DNA of 13,887 bases from Deltaproteobacteria bacterium (GCA_030627475.1 DAOURZ010000008.1:1-13887); one strand, 5' to 3'. Counted from the stretch's first letter, positions 6,325 to 13,867 are shown. The notes: generated from the sequence alone by a model not told the origin. Translations and numbers: made by a program.

Positions 6325-7611
6325 ATGAAAACAAATCACATTATAATTAATGGCGACAGCCGCCATATGGCAGAATTGTCAGATAAATCGGTACACCTTG
6401 CTTTAACCTCCCCGCCTTATTGGCAATTAAAAGACTACGGAACAAAAGACCAAATTGGCTACAATGAAAATTATGAGAGTTATATAAACAACTTAAATCT
6501 CGTATGGAAGGAATGTTACAGGGTGCTTGATAATGGATGCCGCCTGTGTGTAAACATTGGAGACCAATTTGCGAGGTCGGTCTATTATGGTCGTTATAAA
6601 GTTATACCAATCAGAACAGAGATAATTAAATTCTGTGAAAATATAGGCTTTGATTATATGGGGGCAATAATTTGGCAGAAAAAGACTACCACCAATACTA
6701 CTGGGGGAGCCAGCATAATGGGAAGCTTTCCTGTCCCACGTAATGGCATTTTGTCTATTGATTATGAATTTATTTTGCTTTTCAAAAAACTTGGCACTCC
6801 GAAAAGACCGAATAAAGAGATTAAAGAACAGTCAAAGATGACCAAGGAAGAGTGGAAAGAATTTTTTGCCGGACATTGGCATTTTGGCGGAGCGAGACAA
6901 GATGGTCATATTGCTGTATTTCCGGAGGAGTTGCCAAAAAGATTGATTAAAATGTTTGCCTTTGTCGGTGACACTATACTTGATCCATTTCTTGGAAGCG
7001 GCACTACTTCTCTTGCGGCAAAAAATCTTGGCAGAAATTCAGTTGGATATGAAATTAACCATGAGTTTCTTCCTTATATAAAAAGAAAATTGGCGGTAGA
7101 GCAGCGAGATATATCAAATACCACATATAAATTTGTCACTCAGGAAAAAATTAAGGAAGACTTCTCCGATACAATTAAAAAACTCCCGTACATTTTTCAA
7201 GATCCCCATAAATTTGATAAAAAAATTGATCCCAAAAAATTGCAGTTTGGGTCAAAAATTGACAAAAACAGTAAAGATAGAGAAGATTACTTTTTAATAA
7301 AAGAGATTATTAGCCCGGAGTGTGTTAGATTAAACAATGATTTAATAGTTCGTTTAATTGGGGTTAAGCAAAACAAAAATCTCAACGGGCTTGCCATTGA
7401 ATTCTTAAAGAAAAAAACGAATAAGCAAAAAGTATTTTTAAAATACGACAATTTAAAACATGACCAGGACAATAATTTGCTATGTTATTTATATTTGAAA
7501 AATAAAACCTTTCTGAACGCTCATTTGATAAAAAATGGCTATGTCAACGTAGACATCTCATATGATTATAAATATCAAGAGAAATTTAGCATGTTAAGCA
7601 AAGGATCGTGA
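6325..7611 (+). CDS. DNA methyltransferase (N4-cytosine/N6-adenine, beta class) fused to a degenerate SNase-like domain
   Basis: Transfers a methyl group from S-adenosylmethionine to an exocyclic amino group of a base in a specific DNA site. The catalytic motif IV TSPPYW (28-33) precedes the AdoMet-binding motif I DPFLGSGTT (220-228), which defines the beta class; TSPPYW-type motifs are common among N4-cytosine enzymes, though N6-adenine is possible. A variable stretch between about 110 and 200 would be the target-recognition region. Residues about 320-425 resemble a staphylococcal nuclease (TNase) OB-fold: VRLIGV, AIEFLKKK, LLCYLYL and FLNAHLIKNGY. Aligned by eye, R343 corresponds to the conserved Arg35 of SNase, but the positions of D40, E43 and R87 hold K348, K351 and N384. 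The domain is probably non-catalytic and may bind nucleic acid. The ATG at 6325 has GGA four bases upstream. No intact restriction enzyme gene is adjacent. Confidence 0.9.
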   Translation: MKTNHIIINGDSRHMAELSDKSVHLALTSPPYWQLKDYGTKDQIGYNENYESYINNLNLVWKECYRVLDNGCRLCVNIGDQFARSVYYGRYKVIPIRTEIIKFCENIGFDYMGAIIWQKKTTTNTTGGASIMGSFPVPRNGILSIDYEFILLFKKLGTPKRPNKEIKEQSKMTKEEWKEFFAGHWHFGGARQDGHIAVFPEELPKRLIKMFAFVGDTILDPFLGSGTTSLAAKNLGRNSVGYEINHEFLPYIKRKLAVEQRDISNTTYKFVTQEKIKEDFSDTIKKLPYIFQDPHKFDKKIDPKKLQFGSKIDKNSKDREDYFLIKEIISPECVRLNNDLIVRLIGVKQNKNLNGLAIEFLKKKTNKQKVFLKYDNLKHDQDNNLLCYLYLKNKTFLNAHLIKNGYVNVDISYDYKYQEKFSMLSKGS

Positions 7612-7651
7612 AATGGTTAGAAAGGATATAAAAAAAGATGCAAAACTTTTT

Positions 7652-7673
7652 GGTAGTCCCTACAAAGCAATGC
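7652..7673 (-). repeat. Right inverted repeat flanking the methyltransferase module
   Basis: Reads GGTAGTCCCTAC then AAAGCAATGC on the plus strand, the reverse complement of 6247-6268 with two differences. The pair encloses the whole methyltransferase gene and the first 13 codons of the following ORF. Confidence 0.65.
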
Positions 7674-7703
7674 AGGCTATAAGATACCGTTCTGTTATTA
7701 TCA

Positions 7704-7766
7704 GGAAGTGGGGCCTTAGCCCCGCCTTGTTGCACAGTGTTTTTGCGGGACTAAAGTCCCACTTCC
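7704..7766. repeat. REP-like twin-hairpin element
   Basis: Left arm (7704-7725, beginning GGAAGTGGGGCC and ending CCCCGC) and right arm (7745-7766, beginning GCGGGACTAAAG and ending CACTTCC) are inverted copies matching at 19 of 22 positions around a 19-nt centre. Each arm is itself a small palindrome (GGGGC-CTTA-GCCCC and GGGACT-AA-AGTCCC). Many of the arm differences preserve the internal pairing, as expected for a folded unit. This is the architecture of REP/BIME elements mobilised by REP-associated tyrosine transposases; none is encoded in the window. Confidence 0.7.
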
Positions 7767-7831
7767 GTGCAAAGGTGGCAAAAGCTATAACATGTAATTT
7801 GATTTTTTTCTATAAACTTAAGTGAATATAA

Positions 7832-8998
7832 ATGAAACATAAAATAAATAAAACATATCGGGAAATCAACGAAAAGATCAAGTCAGGCAAAGTCGTTGTA
7901 GTTACGGCAGAAGAAATAATTGATATTGTTAAGCAAGAAGGCGCTGTAGAAGCCGCAAGGCATGTTGACGTTGTTACTACAGGGACTTTTTCTCCAATGT
8001 GCTCTTCAGGAGCCTTTATTAATTTCGGGCAATCTGTTCCAGGTATAAGGGCATCAAAGGTATGGCTTAACAAAGTTCCTGCGTATGCCGGAGTGGCTGC
8101 CGTAGATTGTTTCATAGGTGCCACGGAATTGTGTGAGGATGATCCTTTAAACAAGGTTTATCCTGGTGAATTCAAGTATGGTGGGGGGCATGTTATACAG
8201 GAACTGGTTGCAAAAAAAAAGGTGCATTTAAAGGCGGAATCATATGGCACATCGTGCTATCCCAATCAGATGATCGAAAAAAATATAACTCTGCGCACAC
8301 TTCCCAATGCCGTTCTTTGCAACCCCAGGAATGGGTATCAGAATTATAACTGTGCAGTAAATCTTACGAATAAAACTGTTTACACATATATGGGAACGCT
8401 TAAGCCTAAAGCCGGCAACGTAAACTATTGCTCTGCAGGGCAATTAAGTCCGCTTTTAAATGATCCTTATTACAAAACAATCGGTCTTGGCACCAGGATT
8501 TTTCTGGGTGGAGCAACAGGCTATGTAACCTGGAACGGCACTCAGCACAAGCCATCTGCAAAGAGGACAAAAAAAGGTGTTCCTGTTTCACCTGCCGGAA
8601 CTCTTTGGGTAATGGGAGATTTGAAAAATATGAGTCCGAACTGGCTCGTCGGAGTGAGCATCCAGGGCTATGGATGTTCGCTATCAGTCGGTCTCGGCAT
8701 ACCGATTCCCATATTAAATGAGGAAATTGTTAAATACACTGCTGTTTCTGATGAGGAAATATTTACTCAGATTGTAGATTATGGTTACGATTATCCTAAC
8801 GGAATTTCAAAAAGTTATGGCCAGGTCAATTATGCTGAACTTAAAAGCGGTTCAATAAAATTTAAAGGTGAAATAGTACCGGCTGTACCACTTTCCAGCA
8901 TGGTTAAGGCTCGTGAAATTGCTGAAACGTTGAAAAACTGGATTTCTAAAGAAAAATTTACTCTTTGTGAACCACATTTTACACTACCAACTGCCTGA
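7832..8998 (+). CDS. Homocysteine biosynthesis protein, DUF39/HcyBio family
   Basis: Family members, shown genetically in Methanosarcina and in Desulfovibrio, are needed to make homocysteine from aspartate semialdehyde with sulfide-derived sulfur, bypassing O-acylhomoserine. The 388 residues are full length. Diagnostic stretches are VDVVTTGTFSPMCSSGAFIN (46-64), LNKVPAYAGVAAVDCFIGAT (79-98), YGGGHVIQELVA (116-127), ESYGTSCYPN (136-145), GLGTRIFLGGATGYV (218-231) and ...GTQHKP. Conserved-looking cysteines include C57, C93, C101, C142, C163 and C200, candidates for sulfur handling. The protein is soluble. In characterised systems a NIL-domain ferredoxin is the partner; it is not adjacent here and must be encoded elsewhere if present. 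No CBS domains are fused. The ATG at 7832 has only a weak AAGTGA upstream. No symbol is given because naming is not uniform. Confidence 0.92.
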   Translation: MKHKINKTYREINEKIKSGKVVVVTAEEIIDIVKQEGAVEAARHVDVVTTGTFSPMCSSGAFINFGQSVPGIRASKVWLNKVPAYAGVAAVDCFIGATELCEDDPLNKVYPGEFKYGGGHVIQELVAKKKVHLKAESYGTSCYPNQMIEKNITLRTLPNAVLCNPRNGYQNYNCAVNLTNKTVYTYMGTLKPKAGNVNYCSAGQLSPLLNDPYYKTIGLGTRIFLGGATGYVTWNGTQHKPSAKRTKKGVPVSPAGTLWVMGDLKNMSPNWLVGVSIQGYGCSLSVGLGIPIPILNEEIVKYTAVSDEEIFTQIVDYGYDYPNGISKSYGQVNYAELKSGSIKFKGEIVPAVPLSSMVKAREIAETLKNWISKEKFTLCEPHFTLPTA

Positions 8999-9071
8999 TA
9001 CCATACAAACTTTTATAGCTTTCAAGCTTGGGAACGCAGCTCAGGCCAAAAATCGCTCAATGCAGGTTTAA

Positions 9072-9090
9072 TGAACGGGGTTTTCGTTCA
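9072..9090. promoter_or_regulatory. Candidate operator upstream of recA
   Basis: A perfect inverted repeat TGAACG-N7-CGTTCA lies 23 nt before the recA start. Its GAAC/GTTC core resembles half-sites used by LexA in some bacterial groups, and recA is a classical SOS gene. This is only suggestive: the right half belongs to a motif that also lies upstream of rlmB without the left half, so it may be a repeat rather than an operator. Confidence 0.3.
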
Positions 9091-9095
9091 GGCAC
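9080..9095 (+). repeat. Shared motif GTTTTCGTTCAGGCAC upstream of recA
   Basis: A 16-base motif ending 18 nt before the recA start. It differs by one base from the motif 18 nt before rlmB (13868-13883), and its last 10 bases equal the right arm of the hairpin at 6145-6154. Confidence 0.55.
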
Positions 9096-9102
9096 TAAAT
9101 TC

Positions 9103-9107
9103 AGGAG
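9103..9107 (+). promoter_or_regulatory. Strong ribosome binding site of recA
   Basis: AGGAG lies six bases before ATG at 9114, fixing the recA start. It is the clearest Shine-Dalgarno site on the plus strand of this window. Confidence 0.8.
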
Positions 9108-9113
9108 AATATT

Positions 9114-10178
9114 ATGAATACTTCACCGGAAAAACAAAAAGCAGCCGAAACAGCCATGCTCCAGATAGAACGTCAGTTTGGCAAAGGCGCTATTATGAAG
9201 CTGGGCAACAAAACAATAATTGATGTTCCTGTAATACCTTCAGGTTCCATCGCACTTGACCAGGCACTCGGTGTAGGTGGACTTCCAAGGGGCAGGGTTA
9301 TTGAAATTTATGGCCCGGAATCATCTGGCAAAACAACACTTGCGCTTCATGCTATTGCGTCTGCTCAGAAACAGGGCGGCATTGCCGCTTTTATAGATGC
9401 TGAACATGCACTTGATACTACTTATGCAAAAAAACTCGGTGTAAATTGCGATGAACTCCTGGTTGCCCAGCCTGATACAGGCGAGCAGGCCCTTGAAATT
9501 ACAGAGATGCTCATAAGAAGCGGAGCAATAGATATATTAGTCATTGATTCAGTTGCTGCACTCGTTCCCAGGGCGGAAATAGAAGGCGAAATGGGTGATT
9601 CGCACATGGGGCTTCAGGCAAGACTCATGTCTCAGGCATTAAGAAAGCTTACCGGCACAATAAGCAAAACCATGACCTCATTAATTTTCATTAACCAGAT
9701 ACGAATGAAAATAGGGGTTGTCTTCGGAAATCCGGAAACAACTACCGGAGGCAATGCTCTCAAGTTTTATGCATCGGTAAGGATAGATATCCGACGATTG
9801 GCCGCCATCAAAGATGGGCAGGAAATTTTAGGAAACCGAACCAGAGCACGTGTCGTCAAAAACAAGATGGCACCTCCTTTTCAGGAGGCTGAATTCGATA
9901 TAATGTACGGTGAAGGCATATCTCGGGAAGGAGACCTTCTTGATATGGGAGTTAAGGCTGAAGTAGTTGATAAAAGCGGTTCATGGTATTCATATGATGG
10001 AGAAAGGATAGGGCAGGGCCGTGAAAATGTAAAGAAATTTCTGAAGGAAAATTCGGATATTTATAATTCAGCCTTGAAAAAAGTGAGAGAAAAGCTGGGT
10101 ATTTTAAAAAAGGAAGAGACAGGGGGGCAAGGATCAGGGGCAGGTGTCAGCAACAAGCGACAAGCAACAAAAGATTAA
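9114..10178 (+). CDS. recA: Recombinase RecA
   Basis: RecA forms filaments on single-stranded DNA, catalyses homologous strand exchange and triggers LexA autocleavage. The 354-residue length is normal. Visible are the N-terminal helix ([15 protein letters not shown]), Walker A GPESSGKT (67-74), the catalytic glutamate E97 in FIDAEHALD, Walker B ILVIDS (141-146), loop L1 around [16 protein letters not shown], and the loop L2 region [30 protein letters not shown]. The C-terminal tail is odd: after LGILKKEE it reads [19 protein letters not shown], rich in glycine and basic residues, rather than the usual acidic tail. It is encoded by purine-rich low-complexity DNA. alaS follows after 61 nt; no recX lies between. 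Upstream are a strong ribosome site and a possible operator. Confidence 0.98.
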   Translation: MNTSPEKQKAAETAMLQIERQFGKGAIMKLGNKTIIDVPVIPSGSIALDQALGVGGLPRGRVIEIYGPESSGKTTLALHAIASAQKQGGIAAFIDAEHALDTTYAKKLGVNCDELLVAQPDTGEQALEITEMLIRSGAIDILVIDSVAALVPRAEIEGEMGDSHMGLQARLMSQALRKLTGTISKTMTSLIFINQIRMKIGVVFGNPETTTGGNALKFYASVRIDIRRLAAIKDGQEILGNRTRARVVKNKMAPPFQEAEFDIMYGEGISREGDLLDMGVKAEVVDKSGSWYSYDGERIGQGRENVKKFLKENSDIYNSALKKVREKLGILKKEETGGQGSGAGVSNKRQATKD

Positions 10179-10239
10179 AGCTCAAAGATAGAAGCTCATA
10201 AAGCAACCAATAACCGGAAAACAGTAAATAAAAAAACCT

Positions 10240-12876
10240 ATGAAAATGACAGGCAATGAAATTCGCAGACAATTCCTTGAATATTTTGGAAAGCATGATC
10301 ATAAGATAGTGAGGAGCTCATCACTTGTGCCTCAGGATGATCCGACTCTGTTGTTCACCAATGCAGGCATGGTGCAATTTAAACGAACATTCCTCGGTGA
10401 AGAAAAGAGAAGCTATGTCAGAGCGGCTTCATCCCAGAAATGCGTGAGGGCCGGTGGCAAACATAATGATCTTGAAAACGTAGGTTATACTGCAAGACAT
10501 CATACTTTTTTTGAAATGCTGGGTAATTTTTCCTTTGGTGATTATTTCAAGGAAAAAGCTATTGAACTTGCCTGGGATTTGCTTGTAAACGGATACAGGT
10601 TGCCGGAAGATAAATTAATAGTTTCCGTATTTATAGAGGATGATGAAGCCTATGAAATATGGAACAAAAATATTGGTGTGCCGGAAGACCGGATTGTCAG
10701 ACTCGGAGAAAAAGATAACTTCTGGTCTATGGGCGACACGGGCCCATGCGGACCTTGTTCTGAAATACTCATGGACAGGGGGGAAAAATTTGCCTGCGAC
10801 AGACCGGATTGCAGTGCAGGATGTGAATGTGACAGGTATCTTGAGATCTGGAATCTCGTATTTATGCAGTTTAACCGGGATGCTTCAGGCAAAATGACTC
10901 CTCTTCCAAAACCCAGCATTGATACGGGTATGGGGCTTGAAAGAATAGTTTCTATTATCCAGGATGTACCTACAAACTATGAAACGGATCTTATCATTCC
11001 TGTAATAAATAAAACCGAAAGCCTTTCCGAAAAACGGCTTGGAGATTCATCTGAAGATGATATAGCAATGAAAGTAATTGCCGACCACAGCAGGGCTGCT
11101 GCATTTCTCATAGGAGACGGAATACTGCCGTCCAACGAAGGAAGAGGCTATGTACTGCGCCGTATAATACGAAGAGCTATCCGATACGGACGAAATATAG
11201 ATCTTGCAAAACCATTCCTTCATAAAACTACAAATGTGGTATTTGATATTATGAAGCCTGTATATCCGGAACTGTACAGTAATGCGTCTTTTATTGCAAA
11301 TGTAATAAAAAATGAGGAAGTCAGATTTTCGGAAACCCTTGATAAAGGTCTTAAACTATTAAATGAGACCCTTTTGGAAATAAAAGAAAAAGGGCAAAAA
11401 GAAATTCCGGGACAATTAATATTCAAACTGTATGACACTTACGGGTTCCCTCTTGATATAGTTAAAGATGTAATCAGAGATAAAAAAGATATCAGTCTCG
11501 ACATACAAGGATTTAATGACGCAATGGAAGGGCAGCGCAATAGATCCCGATCTGTCACAGTTTTTTCAGAACTTAGTGATGCTTACAAGAAACTTTCGGC
11601 AGAGGAAATAAAACCCGGGTTTGTTGGTTATGACAAACTATCCTGCAATGCAAAGATTCTTGTTATCGTGGAAGACGGTAATGAAATTCAAGAAGCCTCA
11701 ACCGGAAAAGAAATAGAAATTGTAACGGATTTTACACCTTTTTATGGTGAATCAGGCGGTCAGGTTGGTGATACAGGTAAAATAACCGGGCCGGATTTTG
11801 TTATGGAAGTTTCCGATACCATTAAAAACCCAACCGGTCTGATAATACACAAGGGAATAATTATTTCAGGAATAATTAAACAAGGAGATAATGTCAGTTT
11901 AACCGTTTATAGAAATAAACGTGATGCAATTGCCTGCAACCATACTGTAACCCATATACTGCATTCTGCCTTGCGGCAGATTCTTGGTGACCATGTAAAG
12001 CAGGCAGGTTCGCTTGTAGCTCCTGACAGGCTCCGGTTTGATTTCACTCATTTTTCTCAGGTTGACACGTCCACGCTTGATAAAATCGAAACACTTGTGA
12101 ACAAAAGAATACGCCGGAATGTAGTTGTACAGATTGAAGAAATGGATGCGGAAAATGCCTTAAAATCAGGCGCTACAGCTCTTTTCGAGGAAAAATACGG
12201 CGAAAAAGTCAGGGTTGTTTCTCTTTCCGATTTCAGCAAAGAGCTTTGCGGTGGAATCCATACAAAATATACGGGTAATATAGGACACTTCAAAATAACA
12301 GGGGAATCCAGCGTGGCATCCGGAGTCAGGAGAATTGAGGCATTAACGGGCGAAGCCGCATTGATATATACACAGAAAACCTCAAATATTCTTCGTAATA
12401 CAGCCCGTTTGATCAAAGAAAAGCCGGAAGCTTTAACGCAAAAGGTTGAGAAACTTCTAACTGACTGTAAGTTCCTTGAAAAAGAAATTGAAAGACTAAA
12501 GACAAAGATAGCTTCCGAATCAGTAAACAAAATTCAAGATAATCTTAAATCAATAAATGGTATTAAAGTGCTCGCAAAAAAAGTTTCAGTTGATAATTCT
12601 GCTGCGCTTCGGGACCTCGCTGATAAATTCAAGGAAAAAATAAAATCAGGAATAGTTGTGCTTGGCTGCAATACAGGATCAAAAGTACTGCTGATAACCA
12701 TAGTTACAAAGGATCTTGTTGATCGCTTCCACGCAGGCAATATCGTAAAACAGGTAGCAGCAATAGTAGGTGGAGGGGGCGGAGGAAGGCAGGATATGGC
12801 CCAGGCCGGTGGAACCAAACCGGAAATGCTTGATAAAGCGTTGGATAAAGTTTATGCATTAATAGAGAATACTTGA
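10240..12876 (+). CDS. alaS: Alanyl-tRNA synthetase
   Basis: Charges tRNA-Ala with alanine and hydrolyses mischarged Ser/Gly-tRNA-Ala. The 878-residue length is standard. The class II catalytic core shows motif 2 TFFEMLGNFSFGDYF (89-103) and motif 3 DTGMGLERI (228-236). A Cys-rich insert (C186, C191, C195, C197) is usual in bacterial enzymes. The tRNA-recognition part has SNEGRGYVLRRIIRRAIRYGR. The editing domain keeps its zinc ligands HTVTH (H568, H572) and CGGIH (C670, H674). A coiled-coil-like stretch (about 720-750) leads to the C-terminal DHHA1 domain with GGGGGGR (844-850) and QDMAQAGG. The start at 10240 has no good Shine-Dalgarno; a second ATG lies two codons later. It probably shares transcripts with recA. 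Confidence 0.98.
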   Translation: MKMTGNEIRRQFLEYFGKHDHKIVRSSSLVPQDDPTLLFTNAGMVQFKRTFLGEEKRSYVRAASSQKCVRAGGKHNDLENVGYTARHHTFFEMLGNFSFGDYFKEKAIELAWDLLVNGYRLPEDKLIVSVFIEDDEAYEIWNKNIGVPEDRIVRLGEKDNFWSMGDTGPCGPCSEILMDRGEKFACDRPDCSAGCECDRYLEIWNLVFMQFNRDASGKMTPLPKPSIDTGMGLERIVSIIQDVPTNYETDLIIPVINKTESLSEKRLGDSSEDDIAMKVIADHSRAAAFLIGDGILPSNEGRGYVLRRIIRRAIRYGRNIDLAKPFLHKTTNVVFDIMKPVYPELYSNASFIANVIKNEEVRFSETLDKGLKLLNETLLEIKEKGQKEIPGQLIFKLYDTYGFPLDIVKDVIRDKKDISLDIQGFNDAMEGQRNRSRSVTVFSELSDAYKKLSAEEIKPGFVGYDKLSCNAKILVIVEDGNEIQEASTGKEIEIVTDFTPFYGESGGQVGDTGKITGPDFVMEVSDTIKNPTGLIIHKGIIISGIIKQGDNVSLTVYRNKRDAIACNHTVTHILHSALRQILGDHVKQAGSLVAPDRLRFDFTHFSQVDTSTLDKIETLVNKRIRRNVVVQIEEMDAENALKSGATALFEEKYGEKVRVVSLSDFSKELCGGIHTKYTGNIGHFKITGESSVASGVRRIEALTGEAALIYTQKTSNILRNTARLIKEKPEALTQKVEKLLTDCKFLEKEIERLKTKIASESVNKIQDNLKSINGIKVLAKKVSVDNSAALRDLADKFKEKIKSGIVVLGCNTGSKVLLITIVTKDLVDRFHAGNIVKQVAAIVGGGGGGRQDMAQAGGTKPEMLDKALDKVYALIENT

Positions 12877-13102
12877 AATCATGGTTCGGAGAGACGAAAT
12901 AACTTGCAAGGCTGAATTAAAGTCATTCAAAAAAGGTGGTTTTACCGCCCCTGATTTTTCAAAGTATCGTTTCGGTTTTTTGTAATTCATCACTTCTTTT
13001 TTTAACTATCAACTTTTGGATAATGAATTCCTGTGACTAAAAGTCTCTCTTGCTTGACAACCTATTGATAAAATTGATTATAAAATGAAAATTCCTAAGC
13101 TG
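12877..13102. other. Convergent intergenic region between alaS and rlmB
   Basis: These 226 bases hold no recognised gene. They contain a weak terminator candidate for alaS (12935-12955) and a promoter-like TTGACA (13054-13059) / TATAAA (13079-13084) pair with a 19-nt spacer on the plus strand that would read antisense into rlmB. No clear rlmB terminator is seen on the minus strand. Confidence 0.5.
12935..12959 (+). terminator. Candidate terminator of alaS
   Basis: GGTGG (12935-12939) pairs with CCGCC (12945-12949), one pair being a G-T wobble, around a TTTTA loop. It is preceded by six A and followed, after CCTGA-type spacing, by TTTTT (12955-12959). The stem is short and the T-run offset, so this is a weak call. 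Confidence 0.35.
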
Positions 13103-13849
13103 TTATTTTTTTTGCCTGAATACTTCATACATTACAACTGCTGCTGCAACAGAGGCATTCAGAGAATTTATTTTTTCTATCTGGGGTATTGAAATCAAAA
13201 TATCACATTGTTTTTTGACAAGGCTTCGTATTCCCTTACCTTCTCCGCCAATAACAATGCCAAGTGAGCCTGAAAAATCACAGGAAAAAACGTCTTTATC
13301 TGCATTTTTATCCATTCCGAAAATCCAAAAGCCTTTGTTTTTCAATATTTTTATTGTATTTACAATGTTTGTAACACGTATAACATTAACATGCTCAAGC
13401 GCTCCGGCAGATACTTTGGAAACGGTCGGTGTAGGCAGGGCGGATCTGTCTTTTGTAATTATTACTCCGTCAACTCCGACGCAAAGAGCTGTTCTGATTA
13501 TAGAGCCGAGGTTATGCGGATCCACCACATTGTCTAACAATAAAAATAGCTGATTTATATCGGAATGCCTGGGTTTATCAACGATATCATTGAGCCCGAC
13601 AAATGGATATAAACTTACCTTTGCGCCAATTCCATGATGCAGATCAGTTTTGGTTAAATATTTAAGCTGAGAACTCTGTAGTTTTTTAACAGATATTTTT
13701 CTGAGCCCAGCTATTGCCAGCAATTTTTCAACTTGTTCTGATATTTTGTTTTTTGAAATATATATCTCAAAAAAATTTCTCCTGCGGGCTTTGAGAGCTT
13801 CAAAAACAGGATGAAAACCATATAGTATTTCCGTTTTCAAGTTGTTCAC
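13103..13849 (-). CDS. rlmB: 23S rRNA 2'-O-methyltransferase, RlmB/TrmH (SpoU) family
   Basis: RlmB methylates the 2'-hydroxyl of a guanosine in domain V of 23S rRNA (G2251 in E. coli numbering). The 248 residues match the family. An N-terminal L30e-like substrate-binding domain (YGFHPVFEALKARRR..., about 8-85) leads to the SPOUT knot domain. Motif 1 is DNVVDPHNLGSIIRTA (106-121, catalytic-type N113 and R119), motif 2 IVIGGEGKGI (198-207) and motif 3 IPQIEKINSLNASVAAA (221-237). The start is GTG at 13849 without a clear ribosome site; a TTG three codons later is an alternative. The motif GTTCGGGCAC lies 18 nt upstream, as it does upstream of recA. A sister 2'-O-methyltransferase specific for another rRNA or tRNA site cannot be excluded. 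Confidence 0.9.
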   Translation of the reverse strand: MNNLKTEILYGFHPVFEALKARRRNFFEIYISKNKISEQVEKLLAIAGLRKISVKKLQSSQLKYLTKTDLHHGIGAKVSLYPFVGLNDIVDKPRHSDINQLFLLLDNVVDPHNLGSIIRTALCVGVDGVIITKDRSALPTPTVSKVSAGALEHVNVIRVTNIVNTIKILKNKGFWIFGMDKNADKDVFSCDFSGSLGIVIGGEGKGIRSLVKKQCDILISIPQIEKINSLNASVAAAVVMYEVFRQKK

Positions 13850-13867
13850 TGATGATATTTATAGTTG

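Larger units (their letters stand above)
7613..7825 (+). pseudogene. Short ORF after the methyltransferase, possibly a truncated partner gene
   Basis: A 70-codon frame begins with an ATG one base after the methyltransferase stop (TGA-A-ATG), the tight coupling expected for the second gene of a restriction-modification pair. Its first 30 or so residues (MVRKDIKKDAKLFGSPYKAM, then QAIRYRSVIIR) are hydrophilic and look like real coding sequence. From about residue 31 the frame runs through the REP-like twin hairpin (7704-7766), giving WGLSPALLHSVFAGL, and then stops. I read it as the N-terminal stub of a gene interrupted or replaced by repeat sequence. I do not recognise the family; a genuine small protein or chance ORF is possible. 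The right flanking inverted repeat (7652-7673) lies within codons 14-21. Confidence 0.4.

Noticed and set aside
6325..7611. Methyltransferase as part of a phage-defence island such as BREX or DISARM
   Set aside because: No helicase, phosphatase, PglX-like or other defence genes flank it; the neighbours are housekeeping genes.
4320..7830. CRISPR array
   Set aside because: The repeats seen are only paired or inverted, of different families, with no regular spacing and no cas genes.
8244..8258. Sigma-54-like TGGCAC...TGC on the plus strand
   Set aside because: The GG and GC are separated by 8 rather than 10 bases and the site is deep within the homocysteine gene.
12057..12530. Minus-strand ORF of 157 codons within alaS
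   Set aside because: It is the antisense shadow of the conserved alaS editing and C-terminal region, serine/phenylalanine-rich with no motif.
13215..13553. Plus-strand ORF of 112 codons within rlmB
   Set aside because: Antisense to conserved SPOUT motifs. The promoter-like pair upstream is weak and the protein has no recognisable features.
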